Position numbers and translations under genes: made by a program. From the NCBI RefSeq assembly GCF_000382345.1, contig NZ_KB908077.1, positions 202,208 through 266,207 on the forward strand: a stretch of 64,000 nucleotides of DNA, written 5' to 3'. How positions within the stretch are numbered: the stretch's first letter is position 1; each line of letters opens with the position of its first letter. Origin of the DNA: Massilia niastensis DSM 21313 (GTDB lineage Bacteria > Pseudomonadota > Gammaproteobacteria > Burkholderiales > Burkholderiaceae_D). Shown here one piece after another: positions 17,524 through 25,254 of the stretch. A model generated the notes under the pieces. The model searched no databases. It was given only the letters and a program-made list of their open reading frames with translations, and was not told the origin of the DNA.

Positions 17524-19422
17524 GTGGCCGAACCTAGAAGACAAGCCAGACCCCGTGGACGCTGGGTCATTGCCGCGCTGGCATTCCTTGTGACGATCTG
17601 GTCGCAACTGGGCTACCTGGCCCCCGTCCAGGTGTCGTTTTTGCCCAACGAATGGCTGCGTGACACCTTCTTGCGCCTGCAGGTCAGCGATGAACCGGAT
17701 CCGCGCATCCTCGTGGTCGACATCGACGAGGCGTCGCTGAACCAGCTCGGCCCATGGCCATGGTCGCGCGAGCGCCTTGCCCACCTCGTCGAAATCCTGT
17801 TGACCGACTACCAGGCGCGCGGCGTGGCGCTCGATATCGTCTTGCCATCGGAGTCCGGCACGCCGGGCGATGCGCGGCTTGCCCTGCTGGCCCGGCATGG
17901 ACCGCTGGTTCCCGCACAGGCTTTCGATTTCGATTTCGCCGGTAACCGGCCACAACCGGTCAGGGATGGCCAGCTGGGCGGTGCGGTCACGACTTACCAG
18001 GGCGGCGTTCCCGCGACCGGCTACGTGGCCAACTATGCGGCGCTGGCTGGCGCACCGCATATCGGCGCGATCGGCTTCATTCCCGATCCCGATGGCACGC
18101 TGCGCCGCGTGCCGCTCGTCACCCGATTCGCAGGCAAGCACTACCCCGCGCTTGGACTGGCACTGGTCAATTGTTGTACCGGGAAGGCGCCGCTGGCGCT
18201 CGACGATACGGGACTGATGCGCGTTCCCTACCAGCGCGACTGGCGCGCCTATACCGTGGTGAGCGCCGGCGACATCCTCGCGCAGCGCATCGTTCCCGCC
18301 AGCGCCAGCGGCAGGCTGGTGATCGTGGGCTCCTCCTCGCTCGGCATGGGCGACCGCGTCTCGACGCCGCTCGCGGCCAGCCGGCCCGGGCTCGGCGTGC
18401 AGGCCACCATCCTGTCGGCCCTGCTCGACCGCCAGGAGGGCAGCACGCCCGCTCCCTGGCCCGGCCGCCTGCTGGCCTGCGCCTTCGCGCTCGTCTCCGT
18501 CATCGCCTGCACCCTGGTGCTCCCGCGCCTGTCGGCCGCCGCCAGCGTCGGACTGCTGGCCGCCAGCTCGGCCCTGTGGCTGGGACTGGCCTATGTCGCC
18601 AGCGTCCACGATCCCGATTTCGCGCCGATCGGTCCGCTGGGAACCAATGTATTCCTGCTGACCGTGGCGATTCCCTACCAGTGGCACCAGTCCCAGCGCC
18701 GTTCGCGCCACCTGCTGCAGACGCTGCGTCAATATGTGGCGCCGGCCGTGGTCGAGGAACTCCTGCGCAGCGCGGAAGAAGATCCGCTCAAGCCGCGCCA
18801 GTGCGACGTGACGACCCTGGTGGCCGACATGGAAGGCTACACCAGCCAGGTCGAATCCCTCCCGGTGGCCGATGCGGCCAGGCTCACCCGCGATTTCCTC
18901 GACTGCCTGACCGGTCCCGTGATCGACCACCAGGGCACGCTGGACAAATACACGGGCGACGGCATGATGGCGTTCTGGGGCGCCCCGCTGCCGCTGGAGC
19001 AGCATGCCGACCTGGCGCTGGACGCGGCCTGCGCGATCAACCTGCGCGTCGCCGCGCTCAGCGCCGAGCGGGTACGCAAGGGTTTCCAGCCGCTGCGCGT
19101 GCGGATCGGCATCGAAAGCGGGGTCGCCATGGCCGGGGACTTCGGCACTTCGTTCCGCAGCATTTATACTGCGGTCGGAGACAGCGTCAACACCGCCGCC
19201 CGCCTCGAGCAGGTGGCGCGCGACTTCCCGCATAACGTCATCATCGGCTCCGGCACCGTCGAACGTGCGCGGCGCCACCGTTTCCTCGCCCTGGGCGAGC
19301 GCCTCTTGCGTGGCAAAGAAAGACCAACTCCTCTGTTTACCCTCGATACCATCAACCCGAAGAACGTCGCTTCGCGTACCGATACGCTGCCCAGCGCCAC
19401 TGCTCCAGGGTGGCCGGCATGA
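17524..19422 (+). CDS. CHASE2-domain class III adenylate/guanylate cyclase
   Basis: A 632-residue membrane cyclase starting at GTG 17524. An N-terminal anchor helix (about 14-33) is followed by periplasmic CHASE2 (about 40-310; RILVVDIDEASLNQLGPWPW and GVALDIVLPSE are typical). Three hydrophobic segments follow (about 315-390), then a cyclase domain (about 425-600). Metal and purine contacts are present (TLVADMEGYTSQVE, DKYTGDGMMAFWG with Lys and Asp), as is the VGDSVNTAARLE transition-state segment. The first metal-binding segment (VADMEGYT) departs from the usual FxDIxGFT but retains the Asp. It is the first gene of an operon with the TPR/barrel gene (ATGA overlap) and probably the VanZ-like gene. 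Confidence 0.93.
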   Translation: MAEPRRQARPRGRWVIAALAFLVTIWSQLGYLAPVQVSFLPNEWLRDTFLRLQVSDEPDPRILVVDIDEASLNQLGPWPWSRERLAHLVEILLTDYQARGVALDIVLPSESGTPGDARLALLARHGPLVPAQAFDFDFAGNRPQPVRDGQLGGAVTTYQGGVPATGYVANYAALAGAPHIGAIGFIPDPDGTLRRVPLVTRFAGKHYPALGLALVNCCTGKAPLALDDTGLMRVPYQRDWRAYTVVSAGDILAQRIVPASASGRLVIVGSSSLGMGDRVSTPLAASRPGLGVQATILSALLDRQEGSTPAPWPGRLLACAFALVSVIACTLVLPRLSAAASVGLLAASSALWLGLAYVASVHDPDFAPIGPLGTNVFLLTVAIPYQWHQSQRRSRHLLQTLRQYVAPAVVEELLRSAEEDPLKPRQCDVTTLVADMEGYTSQVESLPVADAARLTRDFLDCLTGPVIDHQGTLDKYTGDGMMAFWGAPLPLEQHADLALDAACAINLRVAALSAERVRKGFQPLRVRIGIESGVAMAGDFGTSFRSIYTAVGDSVNTAARLEQVARDFPHNVIIGSGTVERARRHRFLALGERLLRGKERPTPLFTLDTINPKNVASRTDTLPSATAPGWPA

Positions 19423-20675
19423 TCGCGCGCCTGATCGCCTTGCTGCTGGCAGCGGCAACGCCGGGCTGGGTCCTGGCACAGTCGGCAGGCCCGGATACGG
19501 AAGCGCCGGACAATGCCGGCACGCCACAGCAGCAGTTGTACCAGGACGCCCTGCAGTCGCTGGCCGACGGCCGCAAGAGCGACGCGTCGGAAGCCCTGTC
19601 GCGCCTGATCGAACAGGAGCCCCAGCACGCCGGCGCCTGGCTCGACCTGGCCCTGATCCAGTGCAGCCTCGGCCATGCGGACAAGGCCGAACGCCTGTTC
19701 GCCAATGTCGAGACACGCTTTTCCCCGTCGCGCGACATCCTCGAGCTGATCGCCGAAGCGCGCGATTCCGGCTGCGCCGACTGGCGGCCGGCCAGCTCGG
19801 CAACGGTGAATATCAGCCGTGGCGTGGATGACAACGTCAACCAGGGCGCCAGCAACTCGACTTTCATCGTCACCGGTCCCGATGGCGAGATCGAACTGCC
19901 GCTGCTGGAAGATTTCCTGCCCAAGCGCGACCAGTACACCCAGGCCAGCGTGGACTACGTACGCGACATGACCGCCAACGGCAGTATCGGTTTCCTGCAA
20001 TTCCAGGGACGCCATTACGACCGCCTGCACGAGTACGACACCGGGGCGCTGTTTGCCGGTATCGAAACGCCCTATCGCCTTGGCCGCTGGGCGCTGCGCA
20101 CCACCGGCCTGGTGGGCCTTACCATCCTCGGCAGCAAGCTGTACCAGCGCCAGGTACAGGCCCAGGCCCGGGTGACGCCGCCGCTGCCGCTGCCGCCGCG
20201 CACCCAGCTGCACCTGCTCGGCAGCGTCACGCACACCAGCTATGCGTCCCTGTCCGCCTTCGACTCGAACGTCTACGAGCTGCGCGCACTGCTCGGGCAC
20301 CAGGCCGATTCGTTCAGCGCCAGCCTCAACGCCGGACTGCTGAGCGACCGCGCGCGCGACCAGCGGCCGGGCGGCAACCGGCACGGCAATTCCCTGAGCG
20401 TGTCGGTACGCAAGCCGCTCGGCTGGAACACCATGGCGGAACTGGCCTATACCCGGCAGAGCTGGAACAGCGCCACGCCGTATTCGCCGGCGCTGCTGAT
20501 CGACGAGGTGCGCGCCCAGCGTACCCATATGCTGCGCGCCGCATTGTCTTATCAGGTAAGCAAGCGCCAGAGTGTTGCGCTGGAAGCACGTGACGTGCGC
20601 AACCGCGAAAACATTTCTATCTTTCAGTACAATAACCGCCAGGTACAGTTGAGCTGGCAGTGGCGTTACCCCTGA
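19419..20675 (+). CDS. TPR plus beta-barrel outer-membrane protein (DUF560/Slam-like)
   Basis: 418 residues from the ATG at 19419, which overlaps the cyclase stop (ATGA). A signal peptide (IARLIALLLAAATPGWVLAQ) precedes one or two TPR units (about 40-105: YQDALQSLADGRKSDASEAL, AGAWLDLALIQCSLGHADKAERLF). A C-terminal half of alternating beta strands follows (about 125-418), ending in VQLSWQWRYP, which matches an outer-membrane barrel. The layout resembles DUF560 surface-lipoprotein assembly modulators (Slam) and related TPR-barrel proteins. A role in moving or anchoring surface molecules is possible, but the substrate is unknown. Confidence 0.82.
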   Translation: MIARLIALLLAAATPGWVLAQSAGPDTEAPDNAGTPQQQLYQDALQSLADGRKSDASEALSRLIEQEPQHAGAWLDLALIQCSLGHADKAERLFANVETRFSPSRDILELIAEARDSGCADWRPASSATVNISRGVDDNVNQGASNSTFIVTGPDGEIELPLLEDFLPKRDQYTQASVDYVRDMTANGSIGFLQFQGRHYDRLHEYDTGALFAGIETPYRLGRWALRTTGLVGLTILGSKLYQRQVQAQARVTPPLPLPPRTQLHLLGSVTHTSYASLSAFDSNVYELRALLGHQADSFSASLNAGLLSDRARDQRPGGNRHGNSLSVSVRKPLGWNTMAELAYTRQSWNSATPYSPALLIDEVRAQRTHMLRAALSYQVSKRQSVALEARDVRNRENISIFQYNNRQVQLSWQWRYP

Positions 20676-20723
20676 GCCAGACAGTACAATCGTCCCGTTT
20701 GTATCGACGGAAGCAATGTCCTG

Positions 20724-21050
20724 ATGGGCCTGGAAGCAATCCTGTTTGTCTGCGCGGCCGCGGGCCTGTGCGCCGGATGCCTGGTGCCGAACCGCTGGCT
20801 GCCCCCTTTGCCCAACGATAAATTCCTGCATTTTGCCGGGTTTGCCGTGCTGACTGTGCTGGCGCTCCGGCTCGCCCAGGGAACCGGCGAAGCGATGTGG
20901 TGGCTGGCCGGATTACTGGTGGGCGGCTGGCTGATCGAATGCCTGCAAGCCCTGGTGCCGGATCGCCGCTTCTGCCGGCGCGACCTGGCCGCGAACGCTG
21001 CCGGTATTGCAACTGCCGCGCTGGCCGCCCTGGTCGCCGGGCACTTTTGA
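20724..21050 (+). CDS. VanZ-like small membrane protein
   Basis: A 108-residue protein with three or four hydrophobic helices. VanZ-family features are DKFLHFAGFAVLTVLALRL in the first half and EALQALVPDRRFCRRDLAANAAGIATAALAALV-like segments in the second; the conserved Asp/Lys, His and the GR-D-N pattern are recognisable. VanZ-like proteins have no settled biochemical role. It sits 48 bases after the TPR/barrel gene and 19 bases before the CRP-family gene, so it probably belongs to the cyclase operon. Confidence 0.85.
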   Translation: MGLEAILFVCAAAGLCAGCLVPNRWLPPLPNDKFLHFAGFAVLTVLALRLAQGTGEAMWWLAGLLVGGWLIECLQALVPDRRFCRRDLAANAAGIATAALAALVAGHF

Positions 21051-21069
21051 CAAGATCATTCCCTTATCG

Positions 21070-21816
21070 ATGAGTTCAACCGCCAAGCTTACCCCGCGAA
21101 ACGATACGACCGTAGCGGCGCCCGACACCCAGGAGCGCCAGATCCAGGTCCATTTGCGCAAGATTCCCTTGCTGGCAGAGTTGACCGACGAGGAGATCCT
21201 GAAAGTCAAAGGTGAGCTGCGCTACCGCCATTTCCCGAAGCGCTCGGTGGTGCTGCACAAGGGCGGCAACGCCGATGCCCTGCTGTTCCTGCTGTCCGGC
21301 CAGTTGCAGGTGATCGACGTCACCGAAGACGGCCGCGCGGTCGGCCTGCGCATGCTGACGGCGGGCGACTTCTTCGGCGAGATCGCCCTGATCAACCAGT
21401 CGACCCGCTCGGCCTCCGTGGTCGCCACCACCGAGGTGCTGGTCGCTTTCCTGCCGGCGTCGATCGCGCTGCACCTGTTCTCGCACTCGCCCTCGGTGGC
21501 GCGCAAGATGCTCGGCCACCTGGCCCAGAAGATCCAGAGCGATTCCGAATTCCGCGCCCTGCTCAGTATTAACAATACAACGCGCCGCATTTATACCTAC
21601 ATCACCCTGATGCAGCACAGCGTGGACAAGGATGGCAAGCGCGTGGTCGAGAACCTGCCGACCCACCAGGACATTGCCAACATGATCAACACGAGCCGTG
21701 AAACCGTGACCCGGGCGCTGCTGACCCTGGCGCAGCAGGGCGTGGTGCAGAAGGATGCGCAGCGCCTGATCATCCTCGACCCGGACGCCCTGCAGCGGCT
21801 GGCGCAAGGCGACTGA
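21070..21816 (+). CDS. CRP/FNR-family transcriptional regulator
   Basis: 248 residues from the ATG at 21070. The cyclic-nucleotide-binding fold (about 30-150) has a phosphate-binding cassette with the key acidic and basic residues: FFGEIALINQSTRSASV. A long dimer helix precedes a winged HTH (about 185-240) whose recognition helix reads TSRETVTRALLTL. The Arg-Glu-x-x-x-Arg pattern is that of E. coli CRP, consistent with recognition of TGTGA/TCACA. There are no FNR-type N-terminal cysteines. It lies just downstream of a cyclase operon, and three perfect TGTGA-N6-TCACA sites occur within 8 kb upstream, so regulation of those genes by this protein is a natural inference. Confidence 0.92.
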   Translation: MSSTAKLTPRNDTTVAAPDTQERQIQVHLRKIPLLAELTDEEILKVKGELRYRHFPKRSVVLHKGGNADALLFLLSGQLQVIDVTEDGRAVGLRMLTAGDFFGEIALINQSTRSASVVATTEVLVAFLPASIALHLFSHSPSVARKMLGHLAQKIQSDSEFRALLSINNTTRRIYTYITLMQHSVDKDGKRVVENLPTHQDIANMINTSRETVTRALLTLAQQGVVQKDAQRLIILDPDALQRLAQGD

Positions 21817-21843
21817 GAATTCCAGAGAAGCATCGTGAATGCC

Positions 21844-21955
21844 GTAGGGTGGACGGGTTTCCCGTCCACGCGGCGATCGTTGGATGCGAGATCATCGCGC
21901 CCGCGATCGGCCCCGCTAACGATCACCGCGTGGACGGCATAGCCGTCCACCCTAC
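21844..21955. repeat. Paired GTAGGGTGG palindromic repeat (copy 2)
   Basis: Two hairpins in opposite orientation, GTAGGGTGGACGGG-TTT-CCCGTCCACGCGG on the left and CCGCGTGGACGGC-ATA-GCCGTCCACCCTAC on the right, about 45 bases apart. The inner borders CGATCGTT and AACGATCA are also roughly inverted. It is located 28 bases after the CRP-family gene and is the same family as copies at 2127, 29456 and 38431. Confidence 0.85.
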
Positions 21956-22117
21956 GGGCAGGCACCTCCCGATCTGTCACATGAAAAGACAGATGGTTAC
22001 AATTGAACAAGTTGTTGGCTGGACCGTAGAGTATAATTTTGCGCTCACCCCGTCTTGCCTTACTATGACAACAACCCTCCCGCCCCGTTCCGAGGCGCTT
22101 TCCGCACTGCCTACCGT

Positions 22118-22918
22118 ATGATTTCGCCGATGATGCTGCGCGGCCTGTGGGCCTACCGCGGTTTCGTGCTGGGCAGCGTCAAGCGCGAGTTCCAGTCGAA
22201 ATACGCGAATGCGATCCTGGGCGCCGTCTGGTCGCTGCTCAGCCCGCTTGCCATGATCCTCGTGTATACGGTGATCTTCGCCGAGGTCATGCGCGCCAAG
22301 CTGCCCGGCAGCGACTCGAACCTGGCCTATTCGGTCTACCTGTGCGCCGGCATCCTGACCTGGGGCCTGTTCGCCGAGATCGTCGCGCGCGGCCAGAACA
22401 TGTTCATCGAGCAGGCCAACCTGCTCAAGAAAATCAGTTTCCCGCGCATCTGCCTGCCGCTCATCGTGGTGCTCAGCGCGCTGGTCAACTTCGGCATCAT
22501 CTTCGGCCTGTTCACCCTGTTCCTGATCGTCAGCGGGAATTTCCCCGGCCTGGCGTACTTTGCCCTGCTGCCGGTGCTGGTCCTGCAGGTGCTGCTGGCG
22601 CTCGGCATCGGCATGGTGACCGGCATCCTGAACGTGTTCTTCCGCGACGTCGGCCAGTTCATGACGATCGCCATGCAATTCTGGTTCTGGTTCACGCCGA
22701 TCGTCTATCCGGCCAGCATCCTGCCGGACACGGTGCGCCCGCTGCTGGCCTACAATCCGATGGCGCCCGTGATCCAGGCTTACCAGACCGTGCTGGTCAA
22801 GGGCGAACTGCCCGACTGGGGCAGCCTGCTGCCGGTGCTGGTCCTGGCGCTGCTGCTGTGCGTGCTGGGCCTGCGCATGTTCCGCAAGCGCGCCGGCGAA
22901 ATGGTGGATGAACTCTGA
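22118..22918 (+). CDS. wzm: Polysaccharide ABC exporter permease (Wzm-like)
   Basis: About 266 residues from the ATG at 22118; an in-frame TTG at 22055 would add 21 residues but has no ribosome site. The family signature follows directly: LWAYRGFVLGSVKREFQSKYANAILGAVWSLL-type sequence, six membrane helices, FFRDVGQFMTIAMQFWFWFTPIVYP near residue 190 and NPMAPVIQAYQ. Such permeases, with their Wzt ATPase, move completed O-antigen or other polysaccharide across the inner membrane. A TATAAT hexamer at 22032-22037 may be its -10. An out-of-frame 18-codon ORF (22065-22121) ends in ATGA overlap with the 22118 ATG. It is the first gene of a long glycan operon. Confidence 0.93.
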   Translation: MISPMMLRGLWAYRGFVLGSVKREFQSKYANAILGAVWSLLSPLAMILVYTVIFAEVMRAKLPGSDSNLAYSVYLCAGILTWGLFAEIVARGQNMFIEQANLLKKISFPRICLPLIVVLSALVNFGIIFGLFTLFLIVSGNFPGLAYFALLPVLVLQVLLALGIGMVTGILNVFFRDVGQFMTIAMQFWFWFTPIVYPASILPDTVRPLLAYNPMAPVIQAYQTVLVKGELPDWGSLLPVLVLALLLCVLGLRMFRKRAGEMVDEL

Positions 22919-24192
22919 TGGGCGCTATCGTCGCACAGGGCCTGGGCAAGGCCTACAAACAATATCCGACGCGCTGGGCGCGGGTGGCCGACTGGGTGCT
23001 GCCGGGACGCCCCCGGCATGCGCTCAAGTGGGTGCTGCAGGACATCAGCTTCGAGATCCGGCCGGGCGAATCGGTCGGGCTGATCGGCGTCAACGGCGCC
23101 GGCAAGAGCACCCTGCTCAAGCTCATCACCGGCACCTCCCAGCCGACCACCGGCGGGGTGCGCCTGGAGGGCCGCGTGGCCGCCCTGCTCGAACTGGGGA
23201 TGGGCTTCCATCCCGATTTCACCGGGCGCCAGAACGCCATCATGGCCGGCCAGCTGCTCGGCCTGGCGGTCGAGGACATCCATGCGCGCATGCCCGAGAT
23301 CCTGGCCTTCGCCGACATCGGCGACTACATCGACCAGCCGGTGCGGGTCTACTCGAGCGGCATGCAGGTGCGCCTGGCCTTCGCCGTGGCCACCTGCGTG
23401 CGCCCCGACATCCTGATCGTCGACGAAGCGCTGGCGGTGGGCGACGTGTTCTTCCAGCAGAAGTGCTTCGCCCGCATCGAGAGCTTCATCCAGGCCGGCA
23501 CCACCCTGCTGTTCGTGTCGCACAGCGCCGGCACCATCCTGAACATCTGCGACCGCTGCATCTTCCTGCGCGGCGGCCAGGTCGCCTTCGACGGCGCGCC
23601 GGCCGATGCGCTCGACCTGTACCAGGCCGAGCTGCTGGGACGGATCGACCAGGCGCCGGACCAGATCCTCATCCATACCGCGCCGGCCCAGCCGATCGAG
23701 CGCGCCCGGATGACGGCCCTGGCGGGCAAGACCGGCAGCATCTCGACGCCCGGCGCCGACTGCGTCGGCGTGCGCCTGCTGGACCGCCACGGCCACGAGC
23801 GCAGCACCCTGGTGGCGGACGAAGCGGCCACGCTGCAGATCGACTACCTGCTGCACGAGGACGTGATCGACCCGCATGTCGGCTTCAAGATCCGCAACCG
23901 CTTCGGCGCCGTGCTGTTCGAGACCAACAGCTATTGCATGCGGCGCGCGCCGGGGCCGGCCGCGGCGGGCTCCGTGCTGACCGCGAGCTTTTCCCTGAAC
24001 CTGTCGCTGTTCCCGGACGAATACACGCTCACCGTCGGCCTGGGCGCCGGCGGCCATGGCGAAGGCTCGTTCGAGAAAGTGCTGAACTACCTGCACGAGG
24101 TGCACAGCTTCGTGGTTGCGCCGAATCCCGCCTCCATCGTCTGGGGCGGCCTGGTCAACCTGCATCCGCAGCTGCAGTTCGATATCCGCTGA
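22918..24192 (+). CDS. wzt: Polysaccharide ABC exporter ATPase with carbohydrate-binding C-domain (Wzt-like)
   Basis: 424 residues. The ATPase half (about 1-240) has Walker A GVNGAGKST (about 58-66), the LELGMGFHPDFTGRQNA signature seen in polysaccharide exporters, SSGMQVRLAFAVAT and Walker B ILIVDEALAVGD. The C-terminal domain (about 280-424) resembles the Wzt carbohydrate-binding domain, a beta-sandwich that recognises the finished non-reducing end of the glycan in ABC-dependent O-antigen export. The start overlaps the permease stop by one base (TGATG). Confidence 0.95.
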   Translation: MGAIVAQGLGKAYKQYPTRWARVADWVLPGRPRHALKWVLQDISFEIRPGESVGLIGVNGAGKSTLLKLITGTSQPTTGGVRLEGRVAALLELGMGFHPDFTGRQNAIMAGQLLGLAVEDIHARMPEILAFADIGDYIDQPVRVYSSGMQVRLAFAVATCVRPDILIVDEALAVGDVFFQQKCFARIESFIQAGTTLLFVSHSAGTILNICDRCIFLRGGQVAFDGAPADALDLYQAELLGRIDQAPDQILIHTAPAQPIERARMTALAGKTGSISTPGADCVGVRLLDRHGHERSTLVADEAATLQIDYLLHEDVIDPHVGFKIRNRFGAVLFETNSYCMRRAPGPAAAGSVLTASFSLNLSLFPDEYTLTVGLGAGGHGEGSFEKVLNYLHEVHSFVVAPNPASIVWGGLVNLHPQLQFDIR

Positions 24193-24210
24193 ATCAACCA
24201 CCGAATTCCC

Positions 24211-25254
24211 ATGCCAGAAACTAGCGCAAATTTGCCGGACCAGGACCACGCCGCCGTGGTGCGCGGCCTGTACCGGGGCTTCCTCGGCCGCGAGCCGGAT
24301 CCGGCCGGCCTCCAGTACTGGAGCGAACGGCTGGCGCACGGCGCCGGCGCCGGCGATCTGCTGTCGGCCTTGACCTCGTCGGACGAATACCGCCTCGCGC
24401 ACGGCGCGCAGGGCAGCCTGGAGGACCTGAAGGCGCGCGTGGCCGGCGCCGCCGCCGGCATGCTGGCGCGCCCGCTCACGGTGGTCGACATCGGCGCCCA
24501 GGAACTCGAGAACGAGGACCACGTGTACGCGCCGCTGACCCGCCAGGGCCTGCCCTACCGCATCATCGGCTTCGAGCCGCAGCAGGAAAAGATCGAGGCC
24601 AGCCGCCTCCGCAACCCGGACAGCCGGGTCACGCTGTACCCGACCTTCATCGGCGACGGCGCGCCGCAGACCTTCCACATGAATAACGACGACGCCACCT
24701 CGTCGCTGCTGCCGTTCAACCGGGAGCTGACCAGCCAGCTGCGCGACCTCGACCACCTGCACACGGTGCGGACCGCGGAAGTGGCGACCAGCCGCCTGGA
24801 CGAGGTGCTGGCCGACGCCGGCCCGGTCGACTTCCTCAAGCTCGACATCCAGGGCTTCGAGCTGCCGGTGCTGCGCCACGCCACCGAGGTCCTGCGCCGC
24901 ACCAACGTCGTGCACTGCGAAGTCTCGTTCGCGCCGATCTATGCCGAACAGGCGCTGTTCTCCGAGATCGAGACCCTGCTGCGCGCGGCCGGCTTCTACC
25001 TGCTCGACTTCCATACGCTGGTGCGCTACCCGAGCGCCGGCATTCCCGCCCAGCGCTCGCGCGACCGGCTCGGCTGGGGCGACGCGATCTTCGTGCGCGA
25101 AGCCGCGCTGTGCGGCGCGCAGGACCTGCTGGCGCAGGCCCTGGTGGCGCTGTTCGTGTACGACAAGCCGTCGGCCGCCGCCGCGCTGGCGCGCCGCGCC
25201 GACGCCGCCGGCGCGACCGGGCTGGGCGCCCTGTTCGACGAAGGCGCGCCATGA
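24211..25254 (+). CDS. DUF4214-FkbM fusion: methyltransferase
   Basis: 347 residues. The N-terminus (about 14-70) is a DUF4214 unit (VVRGLYRGFLGREPDPAGLQYW), the same module found in the surface proteins at 7935 and 13679. The rest is an FkbM-type SAM-dependent methyltransferase (about 90-290): TVVDIGAQELENEDHVYAPL, IGFEPQQEKIE, VDFLKLDIQGFELPVL. FkbM enzymes in glycan loci usually O-methylate sugars. It follows wzt by 18 bases and overlaps the next gene by ATGA. The DUF4214 fusion suggests a link between the glycan made here and the DUF4214 surface proteins. Confidence 0.9.
   Translation: MPETSANLPDQDHAAVVRGLYRGFLGREPDPAGLQYWSERLAHGAGAGDLLSALTSSDEYRLAHGAQGSLEDLKARVAGAAAGMLARPLTVVDIGAQELENEDHVYAPLTRQGLPYRIIGFEPQQEKIEASRLRNPDSRVTLYPTFIGDGAPQTFHMNNDDATSSLLPFNRELTSQLRDLDHLHTVRTAEVATSRLDEVLADAGPVDFLKLDIQGFELPVLRHATEVLRRTNVVHCEVSFAPIYAEQALFSEIETLLRAAGFYLLDFHTLVRYPSAGIPAQRSRDRLGWGDAIFVREAALCGAQDLLAQALVALFVYDKPSAAAALARRADAAGATGLGALFDEGAP

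Noticed and set aside
21973..21993. TCTGTC-N9-GACAGA inverted repeat as a further CRP-like site
   Set aside because: It contains TCACA but no TGTGA at the required distance; left as an unexplained small inverted repeat.
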